DNA of 64,000 nt, from the NCBI RefSeq assembly GCF_901000735.1, contig NC_081545.1, forward strand, positions 14,000,919 through 14,064,918. The letters run 5' to 3'. Both the position numbers and the translations under genes were made by a program. Below, in pieces: positions 1-11,149 of this stretch; position 1 is the first letter of the stretch, and every line of letters begins with the position of its first letter. This DNA is from Corylus avellana. Lineage: Eukaryota > Streptophyta > Magnoliopsida > Fagales > Betulaceae. The notes beneath the pieces were generated by a model. That model did not search any database. It had not been told where the DNA came from and worked only from the letters and a program-made list of their open reading frames with translations.

Positions 1-660
1 CTTCTCGGACATGGTTGAAAATTTTCTTGAGGTGTTCATGGACGATTTTTTTGTCTTTGGATCCTCCTTTGATACTTTTCTCCAAAATCTTTCACTCGTT
101 CTTCAATGATGCAAGGAGACAAACCTGATTTTGAGCTGCGAGAAGAGCCATTTCATGGTTCAAACAAGCAAGGAATTGAGGTAGATAGGGTGAAAGTTGA
201 ACTCGTTGCTAATCTTCCACCGCCTAGATGGGTGAAACAAATCCGCTCTTTTCTCAGACATGCTGGCTTTTATCGCCACTTTATCAAAGATTTGTAGACC
301 CTTGTGCAATCTTCTTTCCAGGGAGACTCCTTTTAATTTTGATACAGAATGTCTGCGGGCATTTGAGAAGCTTCACTCTCTTCTATCCTTTGCCCCCATC
401 ATGAAGCCTCCCAATTGGTCTCTCCCATTCGAAATCATGTGTGACCCATTCGACTATGCTATGGGTGCTATCTTGGGACAACGTGAAGACAAGATTTCTC
501 ATGCTATTTATTATGCCAACAAACTCTCTTGGATGCTCAATTGAATTACACTACAACCGAAAAAAGAATTACTAGCTGTTGTGTTTGCCTTGAAAAAATT
601 CCGCTCATATGGGCCATCCCATCTTGGAATGGATGTGTTTCCAAGATTTTCAAAAGATCA
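1..660 (+). mobile_element. Ty3/gypsy (Athila-type) pol fragment, reverse transcriptase to RNase H, decayed
   Basis: Translation in shifting frames gives the RT active-site region at 31-60 (EVFMDDFFVFGSSF, the FMDD form of YVDD), then the RT-to-RNase H linker (EVDRVKVELVANLPPP, IRSFLRHAGFYRHFIKDL) at 175-297, then RNase H start residues at 320-590 (WSLPFEIMCDPFDYAMGAILGQ, YTTTEK). This wording is typical of the Athila/Tat branch of Ty3 elements. The frame breaks near 260-300 and again near 540-560, where consecutive domain pieces lie in different frames. No LTR, integrase or gag is visible. It is a dead fragment whose left part lies outside the window. Confidence 0.85.
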
Positions 661-719
661 CATTTAAGTAAATTTTTAGTTGTTGTTTGTTGTTGTTTGG
701 CACCATCTATTACGTTAAT

Positions 720-840
720 ACTCTCTCTCTCTCTCTCTCTCCCTCCTAAACTATCAGAAGCCAAAAGTCCCACAACCAACAAGAGAAAAAGAAAAAAAAA
801 AAAAAAAAGGAAAAAAAAAAAAAGGAAAAAAAAAAAGGAC
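720..840. repeat. CT microsatellite and A-rich low-complexity tract
   Basis: A (CT)n run lies at 720-742 and an A/G-rich tract with long A runs at 780-838. It separates the gypsy scrap from the LINE. Long ORFs called across it on either strand (Lys-rich or Phe-rich) are composition artefacts. Confidence 0.9.
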
Positions 841-971
841 AATATAAAGCATCATATATTTCACACCATTTCTAACACTGTATAGATATACTTTTTAAAC
901 GGAATTGAAATTTGTATTTGAGTCTGTTTTCACTCCGTTTGGGTATAGTAAAGTTTTAATCATGGAATCTA

Positions 972-2187
972 TTGTTTCATTGCTTTAGAAAAAATGATGA
1001 AACTTTTGATGATATTGGTTTTTCGAAGGCAGCGATCTGGGTACAGGTGCATGGACTTCCTCTTGATAAAATGACGGTGGCCAATGCTAAGATTATTGCA
1101 GATAGTCTTGGAGGTCTGGTTGAAGTTGATAACATGGATAATATGAAGCCTTGTAGGAAAAGCTTCTTGAGAATCCGGGTTCTTATTCCTCTTGATGAAC
1201 CTTTGGCTACGGGTTTTATTTTACAACGTCCTCCTAAGCCACCAGCTCAAATTTTTTATCAGTATGAACGATTATCTGAGTTTTGCTATGCATGTGGAAG
1301 GCTTGGGCATCTTTCTTTTGCATGCCCAGTTATCCCTCGCTCCCCTGATTCTGGAATTTTTGGTCCCAAACTAAAAGCAAAATCTCCTTATGCTAATCGA
1401 GTGGAGCTGCTGTTTCCTCCTAGAAGCCTCCAGATCTCTCCGGCTCTGTCTCAAGCTTCTTCGGCAGCGTCTGGGATTCTTTCTCAAGCTCACGTTCCTG
1501 ACTCTGGTGAGTCAACACAGGTTCTTAGTATTGGTAACTCAAGCCAACTCAGTCCAACTCGTTCAAGTGTCCCCTCCCTTGTAAAGCTGGCAAATCCCAT
1601 CACCACCAACCCCTTACCTTCCCTCACTTCCGCATTAATGGAAAAGTCCCCTCTTGTCAACTTTCAGCTGAACCCTACCTCCCCCTCATTAATGCTTACC
1701 CATGTTGCTAACAACCTACAGCTAAAACTTTCTAATAGCTTGTGGCCCAATCCCAATAAGTCTTCTGGTCCCACCCCCTGCTCTAACTAGTTCGTTAGTG
1801 ACCAGCTTTCCATTTGTTACTAGTGTTTCAACTCCTTTGTTGACTTCTCTTTCCATTTCTAATTCTCTTGTAACTATCCCTTCTACTTCTAAGGCAGACC
1901 CTCCTTTTGAAAAATATCCTTCCCTTACTCATCTGAAACCTCCAAAATATCCTCCCACTATCTCCTCTAAAAAACGTTTTCACCCTTACCACAAATCGGC
2001 CTCACCTTCTTCTTTCAATCCTAGCGCTCATCCCCACCCTACCAAAAAATCCAAGACTGATTCTAGCTCGTCCTATGGTGCTGGTGATGGAAGGGAATTG
2101 GGTGATAAGGAAGTGGATGGTTCTTCCTCAGGTGCTTTGCTTTTGGATGGGGTGGCTGGTTTCATCCAGCCCCCACCACCTCAATGA
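972..2187 (+). pseudogene. LINE-A ORF1 (DUF4283-like / zinc-knuckle protein), 5'-truncated with one frameshift
   Basis: ORF1 proteins of plant L1 elements bind the element RNA and help reverse transcription. The first open part (972-1790, 272 codons) contains the C-terminal half of the DUF4283-like domain (AAIWVQVHGLPLDKMT at about residues 20-35, then FLRIRV at 65-70). A CCHC zinc knuckle follows, with Cys105, Cys108, His113 and Cys118. After that comes a Ser/Pro/Leu-rich tail. The tail continues in another frame from 1798 to 2187, so one indel lies near 1790. The final TGA (2185-2187) overlaps the ATG of ORF2 (2184-2186) as ATGA. The methionine at 972 is internal, because homology extends upstream out of frame. 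Confidence 0.85.
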
Positions 2188-5100
2188 GAATCTTGGCTTG
2201 GAATTGTCGGGGGTTGGCTTGTGCCCCGAAAATTCGTTCCTTACGAGCCCTGATTAGGCAACATAGGCCTGATGTTCTCTTCTTGTCTGAAACTAAGGTT
2301 CTATCTTCACGTTTCTGGAGCTCTCTTTCTTGCTTGGGTTTCTCTGCTTGGCTTGAAGTTCCTCCTGTTGGTTTAAGTGGAGGTCTTTTTGTGACTTGGA
2401 AATATGGCTTTTCTTTGGATCTTGTTAATCTTGATCAACACCACATCTCCTGCATGGTGGTTTCTGATCCTCCTCATCGATCTTGGTTAATTTCCTGTGT
2501 GTATGCTCCTCACACTGTACAGAATCGTTTTGCTCTCTGGTCCAACCTTTCTGCGTTGGGAAGCTCTTTTGGTGGAGCTTGGCTTTTGTTGGGAGATTTT
2601 AATGCGATTTTGTCTTCTGCTGATAAGTGTGGGGGTCGTAATTTTGGGTCTACTTCGCATATGGATTTTGTTGATTTTGTGCATTCTAATGCTCTTGTTG
2701 ATTTGGGCTTTATTGGTAATAATTTTACTTGGAGTAACTGTCGCTCTGGTAGTGCTAACATCAGAGAAAGATTGGATTGTGGCTTGGCTAATCAAGAGTG
2801 GGTGTCTTTGTTCCCTAACTCTTTGATTAATCATTTTTTGGCTGTTAATTCGGATCACTGCCCAATTTTGTTGTCTACCTCTGGTACCTACCGTAATCTT
2901 CCCAAGCCTTTTCGCTTTGAAGCTTTTTGGACCCGTGATCAGGCTAGTCACTCAGTGGTAGCGGAAGCTTGGTTGGTTGCGGTGGAAGGCTCTCCAGCTT
3001 TCTCGTTGAGCAGGAAGTGGAAGAAAACAAAATCAGCTTTAAAGTCTTGGAACACTCTCCATTTTGGTCATATTCAGACTCAGATTAAATCTCTTATGGC
3101 CCAAATTGGAGTTATTCAAGCCTCTCCTCACTCCTCTAGTAGTGCTGCCAGAGAAGTGGTTCTTCAGAAGGCTCTCCAAGAGCAACTCCTGCGTGAGGAA
3201 ATTTTGTGGAAACAAAAATCAAGGGAGTTATGGCTTTCTTGTACAGACCTTAATACAAAATTTTTCCATGCCTCTAATGCTTGCCGTCGTAGGTACAACT
3301 CCATCTCTTGTCTTATTGATAATGGGGTCAGTGTTATGGGTAGGGAGAATATTGGTTCTTTGCTGGTGGATCATTTTCATTCTCGTTTTACTACTTCTCA
3401 CCCTTCTTTTGATGATGATCTTGCTGGTTTGGTGGATAAAGTGATAACTGATGATGATAATATGCTTTTATGTGTAATTCCTACTGAAGAGGAGATTTTT
3501 TCGGCTATCACTGATCTTGGACTTAATAAAGCTCCTGGTCCTGATGGCATGACAGGGCTTTTTTACAAAAACTTACTGGCCTATTGTGAAGCTTAGTGTT
3601 ATTGCCTCAGTGCAATCTTTTTTTAGAGGAGGTTTTTTGCTAAAAGAGTTCAACCATACTAATATTGCTCTCATCCCCAAGGTGGATAATCCTTCAAGGG
3701 TGAATCAATTTAGGCCTATTAGTCTTACCAATTTCAACTATAAGATTATTTCAAAAATCTTGGCTAATAGGCTTAAACCTCTTCTTCATAAAATTGTCTC
3801 TCCCATGCAGTCTGCTTTTTTGAAAGGGAGATCTATCCATGATAATTCTATTTTAGCGCATGAAGTTTTCCATTCTATGAGACAGAAAAGAGGAAATGGA
3901 GGTCTTATGGCTTTGAAATTGGATATGGAAAAGGCCTTTGACTCTATGGAATGGAGCTTTATTTTGAAAATTATGGAGCTTCTTGGCTTCCAGCCCACTT
4001 GGATTAACTGGATTAGCCAATGTATTATCACCTCCTCCTTCTCCATTCTTCTTGATGGTGCTCCTTTTGGCAAATTTTTTCCTTCAAGAGGTTTGAGGCA
4101 AGGGGACCCTCTGTCTCCCTTTCTCTTTATTCTTGGCTCTGAAATCCTTTCGAGGCTTTTATTAAGGGAAGAAAATTTGGGTGCTCTCCATGGTATTAAA
4201 ATTGCTAGAATGAGCCCTCCAATTTCTCATCTATTTTTTGCAGATGATGTTATGATTTTCTCCAAGGCTAATTTGGCTGAAGCTAATGTTATTCTCAAGT
4301 GCATTTCTTTGTACTCTCTTTGGTCTGGACAATGTATTAATCAAGCCAAGTCTGCTATTTTCTTTAGTAAGAATTGTAAGCCTGCTGTCAAGGCTTCGGT
4401 TAATGGTGTTCTAAAGCTGGCTCCTATTCCTGCTCGTGCCAAGTATTTGGGGATTCCTTTGTTTATTTCTCGGAATAAGAAGGACTCTTTTTCCGAGCTC
4501 AAAGATAGGATTTTTGCCAAGGTGACGGGTTGGAAAGCTAGGCTTCTTTCTCAGGCTGCAAGGACCACTCTTTTGAAATCAGTGCTAAATGCCATCCCTA
4601 CATACTTTATGTCTCTCTTCCTTATTCCTAAGTCTCTTTGCTCTGAGATAGATTCGGTTTTGAGAAAATTTTGGTGGGGTTTCCCTCAAGAAAAAAGGCA
4701 CAATCTCTCTTTTCTTTCTTGGGATAGCATCTGCCAGCCTAAGAGCTTGGGTGGGCTAGGTATTAGCTCAATGAAATTTCTTAATAGCTCCTTGCTGGCT
4801 TGGCTTGGTTGGAAGTTGACCTCAAATGAACCTCTTCTTTGGGTTGATGCCCTTAAGGGGAAGTATTTGCAGCAAGGTTTTTCTTTCTTGGAGGCCCCTT
4901 ATAATCCTGTCTCTTCTTGGCTTTGGAAAGGGTTGATGAAAAATAGGAAGGTGGTGGAGAAGGGTGCTTGTTGGTCTATTTCTTCTGGTGTGAATATTCC
5001 TATTTGGAGTTCTCCTTGGATTCCCTCCCAACCTAATTTTAAGCCCAGGCCGAATGCTCTTTTTACGGAGCTTCCAGATTTTTTTGTGGCTGATCTTATG

Positions 5101-6288
5101 CTCCCGGGTGAGCGTGCTTGGAACGTGGATCTTTTGAGAGATCTTTTCTCTCCTTCTACGGTTTCAAGCATCCTCAGCATTCATATCTCTCAGGTTAGCT
5201 CAGCAGATAAATGGTCTTGGGCGCCTTCTCCTTCTGGTCTTTTCTCTGTGAAATCTGCCCGTGAAGTTTCTTTGACTCCATCTAGCAGAATTTCTCCTCT
5301 CTCTCCGGCAATTTGGCAGGCTCTTTGGGGCCTCAAGCTTCAAGCTCGTTTGAAGCATCTTCTTTGGAAGATTGCTTGGGATTTGCTTCCTTCAAGGGCT
5401 AATATTGGTAGGTTTGTTGTCTCTGACGATTCTAATGCATGGGTGTGCCCCTTCTGTAAAGGTCCTCTTGAGACCTTGACCCATATTTTCTTGGAGTGTA
5501 ATCTGGCTTGTTCTCTTTGGAGTAGCTCTTCATGGCCAAATGTTATTTCCGCTTTTTCGTCCAAGCCTATTCACGAGTGGATTATTGCTGTTGTGTATCC
5601 AGCTGAAAAGTTGGCTATTCCTTGTGCTGAGGTTCGTCAATTTCAGCTTTTTGCTGCTCTCTCCTTGGATCTAATTTGGTTGTCCAGAAATAAATTGGTT
5701 CATGAGGCTCTCCTCCCTGATCTGGCTAAGGTTACTCAGCATCTTCACTCAAATTTGGGCTTTCATCTTTCGGCTTGGAAGAAGGCTTCTCTTCCCTCCT
5801 TGTGGATTCCTCCTCTTGTGGGTTGTTTAAAGGGGAATTTTGATGTTGCCATTAAAGGCAATTTTGCTGTTGCTGCAGCAGTTATTAGTGACTCTTCTGG
5901 GGAGATTTTAGCTGCTGCCACCCTGAAGCTCCATTCCTCAGATGCCCTTTTGGGAGAAGCCATAGCTGCTCTTCTTGCTACTAGGCTGGCTCGGTCTTTT
6001 GGTTTGGATGCTTTTTCTCTTGAAGGTGATGCTCTCCTGGTGATCTTAGCAGTGAATCAGCCAGCTCTTTTTTCTTCTTGGCATTTTATTTCTGTTATTT
6101 CTGATATTTGTATTGAACTTACCCCCTTTCGTAGTTGGTATGCTGCGAAAGTGTCTAAATGTGCCAATTTTCGTGCACATGCGTTAGCCAAATGGGCCGC
6201 TACCCATTTTATTTTTGGTAGCATTCTCTTAGGTTCCCCCATTCTCTCTTCCATCCGGATCCAGAGTGGGAAGGACCCTCCCTTGTAG
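2184..6288 (+). pseudogene. LINE-A ORF2: endonuclease, reverse transcriptase, zf-RVT, RNase H (one frameshift)
   Basis: ORF2 nicks target DNA and reverse-transcribes the element RNA at the nick. Part one (2184-3596) starts MRILAWNCRG and carries the APE-type endonuclease with Asn7, Glu36, Tyr107, GDFN at 137-140 and SDHCP at 223-227. Part two (3586-6288, 900 codons) carries RT motifs FRPISL (42-47), KLDMEKAFD (about 111-119, catalytic Asp113), RQGDPLSP (171-178) and the catalytic FADD (218-221). A Cys-rich zf-RVT region lies near residues 620-640. A C-terminal RNase H starts near residue 745 with its D, E and D residues in NFDVAI, GEAIAALLA and LEGDALL. The two parts are one gene split by a single extra base near 3572-3574. 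Every catalytic motif is intact, so this one indel is the visible lesion in ORF2. Confidence 0.93.
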
Positions 6289-6331
6289 TCCCTTTTCCCT
6301 TTTTAAATTAAAAAAAAAAAAAAAAAAAAAA

Positions 6332-6785
6332 GCTTATTATGGCAGATGTGGCCGTACAGGTACTGAAGTGGAAGGTTACGAGCAAAGTTGCTGCAACAAT
6401 TGGAAGAAAAACTACTTATATAATCAAGGAGAAGTCATGCTTCACCGAATAAGAAATTGTTGCTGCTTGTTTTTTTTTTTTTTTAATTTGTTTTAAGTAA
6501 CCTGTTTATTTATTCGATTAAAGGGAAAATAAAAAATTTCACCACATGTATTATATTAATAATGAGTGCTTTTAATCCATGAGCTGAGACAAATGGTTGT
6601 TTTAGCTATCACTACTTAATTAATGTAATAATTGTTCTTATCTTATTGATACTACAAAAAATATGGGTTTCCCTAAAACCTTAACATTTGTGAGAATTTT
6701 TATTATTATTATTTTATTATTTCTTTTTGTGTTTTTTTTTTTTTTTCATTTTCCTAAAAAAAAAATCTCCCTACTATGTCACAAT
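6332..6785. other. Intergenic sequence, no feature recognised
   Basis: This holds AT-rich sequence with T and A runs at 6470-6484 and 6728-6768. A short open frame crosses the poly(A) of LINE-A and is not credible. I see nothing else here. Confidence 0.6.
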
Positions 6786-7195
6786 TAGGGGTGGCAAAAC
6801 AGGTTGACGTGTCGAGTTCAGGTAGTTAACCCGCTTGACCTAAGTTGCCAACCCGTTTAGATCGACACACGACTCATTTAATAAACGGGTCAAACATGTC
6901 AACCTGAACACAATACCCTAATTTAACGGGTAACATAACACGACCCGTATGACCCATTTAATTAATGAGTCACATCGGGTTGACACAACCCAAATGACCC
7001 GAACTTAAGGTTTTTTTTATAGTTTTACCATTCACATTGTCTATATATAAACGGGTCAACCCGCAAATTTGTGGGTTGACCCATGTCACATATTTATTAA
7101 ATGGGTCATCTGTTTATAACTTAAACCCGTTTAACCTAAACAATAACCTTAAAATTACGTGCTGTATTGGTCAAATTTGCGGATTGTAGGTTAAA
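6786..7195. mobile_element. Partial hAT-like MITE with GGGTCAACCCG-type internal repeats
   Basis: It starts with TAGGGGTGGCAAAAC, a terminus typical of non-autonomous plant hAT elements. The interior is crowded with short direct and inverted versions of gggtcaacccg and gacccgtttaa (about 6820-7140). The matching 3' terminus is not found and sequence similarity fades near 7195, so this copy is truncated and no target duplication can be read. Confidence 0.6.
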
Positions 7196-7639
7196 TTGCT
7201 GGCTCTAGTCCCAATCCCCCTTCCCATCTATGAGTTTTATGGGTTTTTTTTTTTTTTTTTTTTTTTGGAACTGTTGACAATGATATTTGGTTGTCTAACA
7301 TTTTGAGTGGTTTCCATTGCAATGGAAAAATAATTTTCGTACCAAGCAAATAACCGAAATCATTTTCGGTATTATTTTGAGGGTCTTGATCAAAAAATGA
7401 AAAATTAATGATTATTTTTAATGGAAGATTGAATTGTATTGAGGTTCATTTACGTAGTTCCAAACCTATAAGTAGTTCATAGAGTGCCAAGAAGGTTGTG
7501 GCTCATTGGACGACAAAAATGTTGTGGGATTTATTTCCTTAATTAGAGTAATACAAGATTAGGGAATAATTAATTAAGGAAGGTAAAGGCAAATAAGAAG
7601 TTCTATCCATTGAGGGGCAAGATTTAATAATACATCTTT
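7196..7639. other. Noncoding AT-rich sequence
   Basis: A T run lies at 7242-7266. I recognise no gene or repeat boundary in the remainder. Confidence 0.5.
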
Positions 7640-8273
7640 GGCCTCGTTTGGTTCGTGGAATGTTTTGTCCATTGAAAAATGATTAGCTACCCCTGGGAAA
7701 AGAAGAGTATGAAATGGATTAGCTATTCATATTCCTTTGTTTGGTTGTAACGCTGGAATAGACAAGCTAATCCTATTCTTTAGTTTGGTACAATGCAATA
7801 TATTGGTAAATGGAATCATATTGTGATCAAATTTCCTAAAATACCCTTATAATACAAATACAATTTATATTATTAAGGACTTTCATTTTATTTTTTTTTT
7901 AAACATAAACAACTTTACTATAATTTCTTTTTTTTTTTTTTTTTAATTATGTTAGGTATGTGGCCTTTTTTTTTTTTTTTTTTGCAATTATGCTACAAAA
8001 TCAAACTCAATATTGAAATCAAAAAAAATATAATTGGAGAATGTACAGAGAATCAAAAGAAATCAAAAAACAGATTATATATTTATATTTTATAAAAACC
8101 TTGCAGATTCTGTTTCTCCGTCAAAGAAAAAAAGAAAAAACTAAGAAAAAAGAGATACGGAGAAACATAATGAAAAAAAAAGGTACATAAATTAAAACAA
8201 GATAAATGGAGAGAAAATCATAGAGAAATTTATAGAGAATCAAAGAAATAAAAAACAAATTAAAATTAAGAAC

Positions 8274-8638
8274 TTTTATTGCTGAACTTCCACTCGATTT
8301 TACAAACCCCACCTGAACTTCCAAATCTCTCATTTTGCACCCCTGAACTTTCAATTACTCTCAATGTGGATCCCTCCGTCAAATTTTAAACGCTACATGA
8401 CATTTATACCCCTGACTTTTGTATAAAATTCTAACTTCTAAAACTTTTTTTATTTTAAAAAAAAATGAAAATCAAGGACATTTTGGTCTTTTTTTGTATT
8501 TTTAACAGCTAAAATTAACGGAATGGTTCTAATTGAGAGTAATTGAAAGTTCAGGGGTCCAAAATGAGAGATTTGAAAGTTCGGAGGGGTTTGTAAAATC
8601 GAGTAGAAGTTCAGGGGGCCAAAGTGAAGTTTCCCCAA
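8274..8638. repeat. Foldback (inverted-repeat) element nested in the Harbinger-like element
   Basis: The left arm (8279-8390: gaacttccactcgattttac, aaatctctcattttg, cctgaactttcaattactctcaa) is inverted in the right arm (about 8525-8632: ttgagagtaattgaaagttcaggg, aaaatgagagattt, gtaaaatcgagtagaagttc). The arms are about 110 bp with a spacer of about 130 bp. There is no coding capacity. ORFs called here on both strands reflect the symmetry. Confidence 0.85.
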
Positions 8639-8714
8639 AAAATTTTGTTTGCACTTGCAGAAAAACTGTACCAGAAGAATACGAAATATATAGACGGAGA
8701 AAAGAGAAACGGAG

Positions 8715-8715
<1 letters not shown>

Positions 8716-8767
<52 letters not shown>
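8716..8767. repeat. (TA)n-(GA)n compound microsatellite
   Basis: Alternating TA runs from about 8717 to 8739 and GA from about 8740 to 8767. Confidence 0.95.
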
Positions 8768-8773
<6 letters not shown>

Positions 8774-9185
8774 TTTAATCCCATAGGAAAGGATTAGCTA
8801 AGCCACTAAAAAATGAGTGGCTTAGCTAACCCTGTGTATATGAGATTAGTAGTCTCATGGGAATAGACTATTCTTAGGAATAGAGTGTTACCAAACAAAG
8901 GACTAGTCATACTTAGTATTAGCTAGTCCAATCCAAGGGTCTATTCCGCAAATCAAACAGGACCTTAATGTTTTTGAAAATATAAAGAGTGTGAGCTTTT
9001 GGAGAGAATAAAATTATTCTCTAGTGTGACTCCAATGTGTAGGATAAAGAATGTATAAAAACACCCTATAGTTTCCGTTATTTATAGAGTTGAGTTTACT
9101 TGAAGAGAAGGAAAAACTTGTTGGTAGTAGAAAATGATTACTTGTTGTAGTTGTAGTAGAAAAATAAACTCCCTACTACAACTAT

Positions 9186-9409
9186 CACTACAAAAAAAAA
9201 CATGGTTTAGGGATGTTTTGTATTGGGGTTGTTTTAACAAAACGACTCCACCAGGAGTCATTTTAATAGTGGAACAACCCCTCTCAGTAACAGGGGTCGT
9301 ATTTACTGTAGCAATGTTTCCACTAATTGAGTGTCCATTAAATAGAGACATTTTTTACCTTAAAATGTCACATTAAAAATGTCCCTAAATCATGTTTTTT
9401 TTTGTAGTG
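9186..9409. mobile_element. CACTA (En/Spm-type) MITE, 224 bp, with TAT target duplication
   Basis: The ends are CACTACAAAAAAAAACATGG (9186) and its inverted form ending TTTTTTTTTGTAGTG (9409). Inner bases continue the match (tttagggatg versus tgtccctaaa). The element is flanked directly by TAT at 9183-9185 and 9410-9412, the 3 bp duplication expected of CACTA elements. It has no transposase. The two ORFs predicted over it on opposite strands are products of the symmetry. Confidence 0.93.
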
Positions 9410-9496
9410 TATGTAGTTCACGGCCAAGAGGAGAGATGAGGTTTGAAAAATGTCAAACCTCATCTTTTCTCATAGAAAACTCATAGGGCTGGGGTT

Positions 9497-9790
9497 TTGT
9501 TAAGGATAATGATAAGCTAGTTCAAATTCAAGACAATCTCCAAGATTAGGATAAAGATCACATAGGTACAATTGATAAGCATTAGAGAGTTAGAATTTAA
9601 TTATATATGTTGATCTATTTTAGAATTCGAAATGTAATCTCATATCTCATATCTGTAAAGTTGTTATCTCTTGTAATAACTTCCGTTATAAATACAAAAG
9701 CCTATACCAGTGTTTGGTAAGGCAGTACAATACAGAAATCATCTGAGTATTAAATTCTTTAGGTTTTGACCCTAGTCCATGTGCTCTCAT
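9497..9790 (+). mobile_element. Possible solo copia-type LTR
   Basis: The block begins TGTTAAGGATAATG and contains a clear TATA box (TATAAATAC, near 9690) followed at promoter-like distance by a short T/A-rich segment. That is the layout of a small copia LTR. The right end is uncertain and I could not find a 5 bp duplication, so this rests on architecture alone. Confidence 0.35.
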
Positions 9791-9944
9791 GCTCCTTTGG
9801 CTTTTGGTTGTATCTTAATCCTAATCCTTTGTTTTTATTAAATAAACATGACAACTAAATAAATAAAAAGTCCGTCACCATGGTCAACTTACATTAGCTT
9901 GAAGAGGGATCCAAAGGGAAAAATATTTTAGCTTAATAAGCCTA

Positions 9945-10450
9945 TAACACTTGTCATCGGGTTACTATCTAATTACAATTAATTTTACTAAATAATCGTG
10001 ACTAAACTCTAAATAATTTTTTTGAATTCAATCAATTAATCCCAAGTGCAATTCTTAATTATTTTGATATTTGATTCTTCTATGAAATATTCTATATTTG
10101 AGTTAAAGTCAATTAGACTGTCACTTTAATTTACTACCTCTTATGCTCGAGTACTCAATTTAATCACATACGTGAAACTAAATTTCACAAAGAACAAGTA
10201 TTTTAGTAATCCTAGTCAAATGCCATGGTGAGGGACTGAGAATAAATAATCCATTAACTCTATCTCAAGGGGGAGATTTATTGTCTCTTTGATCTAATCT
10301 AATAAAAGGACTTGGATTCCTTCTTGAGGATGGAGTTTCCACAATGCTTCATGTGATTACTCAACGTTTCAAGTATGTTGACCACAAAAATGTCTCATTC
10401 TTTAATGCATCAAAGTGACTACGAACTTTTTAAGGTTTAGAATCAATATC
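9945..10450. repeat. Diverged long direct repeat, copy 1
   Basis: This block resembles 11150-11660 in the same order. Shared blocks include ttggattccttcttgag near 10312, tttccacaatgcttcat near 10334 and tctcattctttaatgcatcaaagtgac near 10394. Both copies are noncoding. They may be untranslated parts of an old retroelement, but no domain supports that. Confidence 0.6.
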
Positions 10451-10799
10451 GTAAGAAACCTATAATGCATCAAGCTATGGTGGTTTGCTAGAGGTTCTAG
10501 CCTTTAAAGAATGCTCCCCCTTCGCATTTCTAAGCTTTTAGATGTATTATTGTCGCATGCAACATTGTTAAGGTAGCATCGTCCATACATTATATGTATT
10601 GTCCGAAAATTTTTCTTGATTCCCAAAATTCTAAGTATTTTCTAAGAGTAAGTCCCTAATACTAGTGTTCCCTTGTTAATCATTAATCCATTTTGTGATT
10701 TCAAATTATCAAATAATATTAAAAACTACTTTCAATATTGTTTTTGGTTATTAATAAATTATTCCAAAAATTGGTTTTTGCCACGTGTTTTAGTGGGGT

Positions 10800-11092
10800 A
10801 TCAGTACATGGCCACCAAAAGTTGATGAAGACCACCACATGTGCGTTAAAAGTTCAGGGCAGCAACTGTAGGGCTACTGGAAGTTCATATCGGCCACAGC
10901 AAGGTTGCCAAACATTCATGGTGGCCACTGTGGAGTGGTCAGATGTTTGTAGCAACCACTGCAAAGCCACTAGATGTTCATGTTGGCCACAGTGAGGTTG
11001 CTAGAAGTTCATAGCTGCCATCGTGGGTCCGGCAGAAGTTCGTGGTGGCTATTGCTAAAAGTTCCTAACGGCCACCATTGGGCCACCGGGCA
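10800..11092. repeat. Degenerate short tandem repeat rich in GGCCAC and AAGTTCATG
   Basis: About eight imperfect units of roughly 30-40 bp combine a GGCCAC(C/A)-type core with agttcat. They sit between the two copies of the long direct repeat. The open frame 10738-10995 reads through this low-complexity sequence and has no recognisable domain. Confidence 0.6.
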
Positions 11093-11149
11093 TAAGGAAA
11101 AAAAAATACTATTAGCTCCAATGGGCATGTGACCATATTTATCTCGACC

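Larger units (their letters stand above)
950..6331 (+). mobile_element. Nearly full-length plant L1-type LINE (LINE-A)
   Basis: This is a non-LTR retrotransposon with ORF1 (nucleic-acid chaperone with DUF4283-like fold and zinc knuckle), ORF2 (APE endonuclease, reverse transcriptase, zf-RVT region, RNase H) and a 3' poly(A) of about 22 bases at 6310-6331. The 5' end is missing: sequence recognisable as ORF1 begins around 950, inside the DUF4283-like domain, and the first stretch up to about 1000 is out of frame. I could not find a convincing target duplication between the sequence after the poly(A) and the 5' flank. Apart from the missing 5' end, only two frame breaks are evident, one in ORF1 near 1790 and one in ORF2 near 3572, so the copy is probably young compared with the other LINEs here. 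Confidence 0.93.
7640..8964. mobile_element. PIF/Harbinger-like (Tourist-type) element with a nested foldback element
   Basis: The left end GGCCTCGTTTGGTTCGTGGAAT (7640-7661) matches the reverse complement of the right end (ATTCCGCAAATCAAACAGGACC, 8943-8964). Subterminal sequence is also inverted: a left stretch near 7720-7760 (tcctttgtttggtt) pairs with a right stretch near 8890-8930 (accaaacaaagga). Flanking trinucleotides are TTT and TTA, an imperfect version of the 3 bp duplication expected for this superfamily. No transposase is encoded. The length of 1.3 kb is inflated by the inverted-repeat element inside and by TA/GA microsatellites. Confidence 0.7.

Noticed and set aside
529..885. 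ORFs on both strands with Lys-rich or Phe-rich tails
   Set aside because: They read through CT and A-rich microsatellites and overlap the gypsy remnant in the wrong frame.
6310..6360. Target-site duplication for LINE-A
   Set aside because: The sequence after the poly(A) (gcttattatggcag) was compared with 840-960 and no convincing match was found.
6266..6496. A 76-codon ORF after LINE-A
   Set aside because: It starts in the RNase H in another frame and runs through the poly(A) tail and a poly(T) run.
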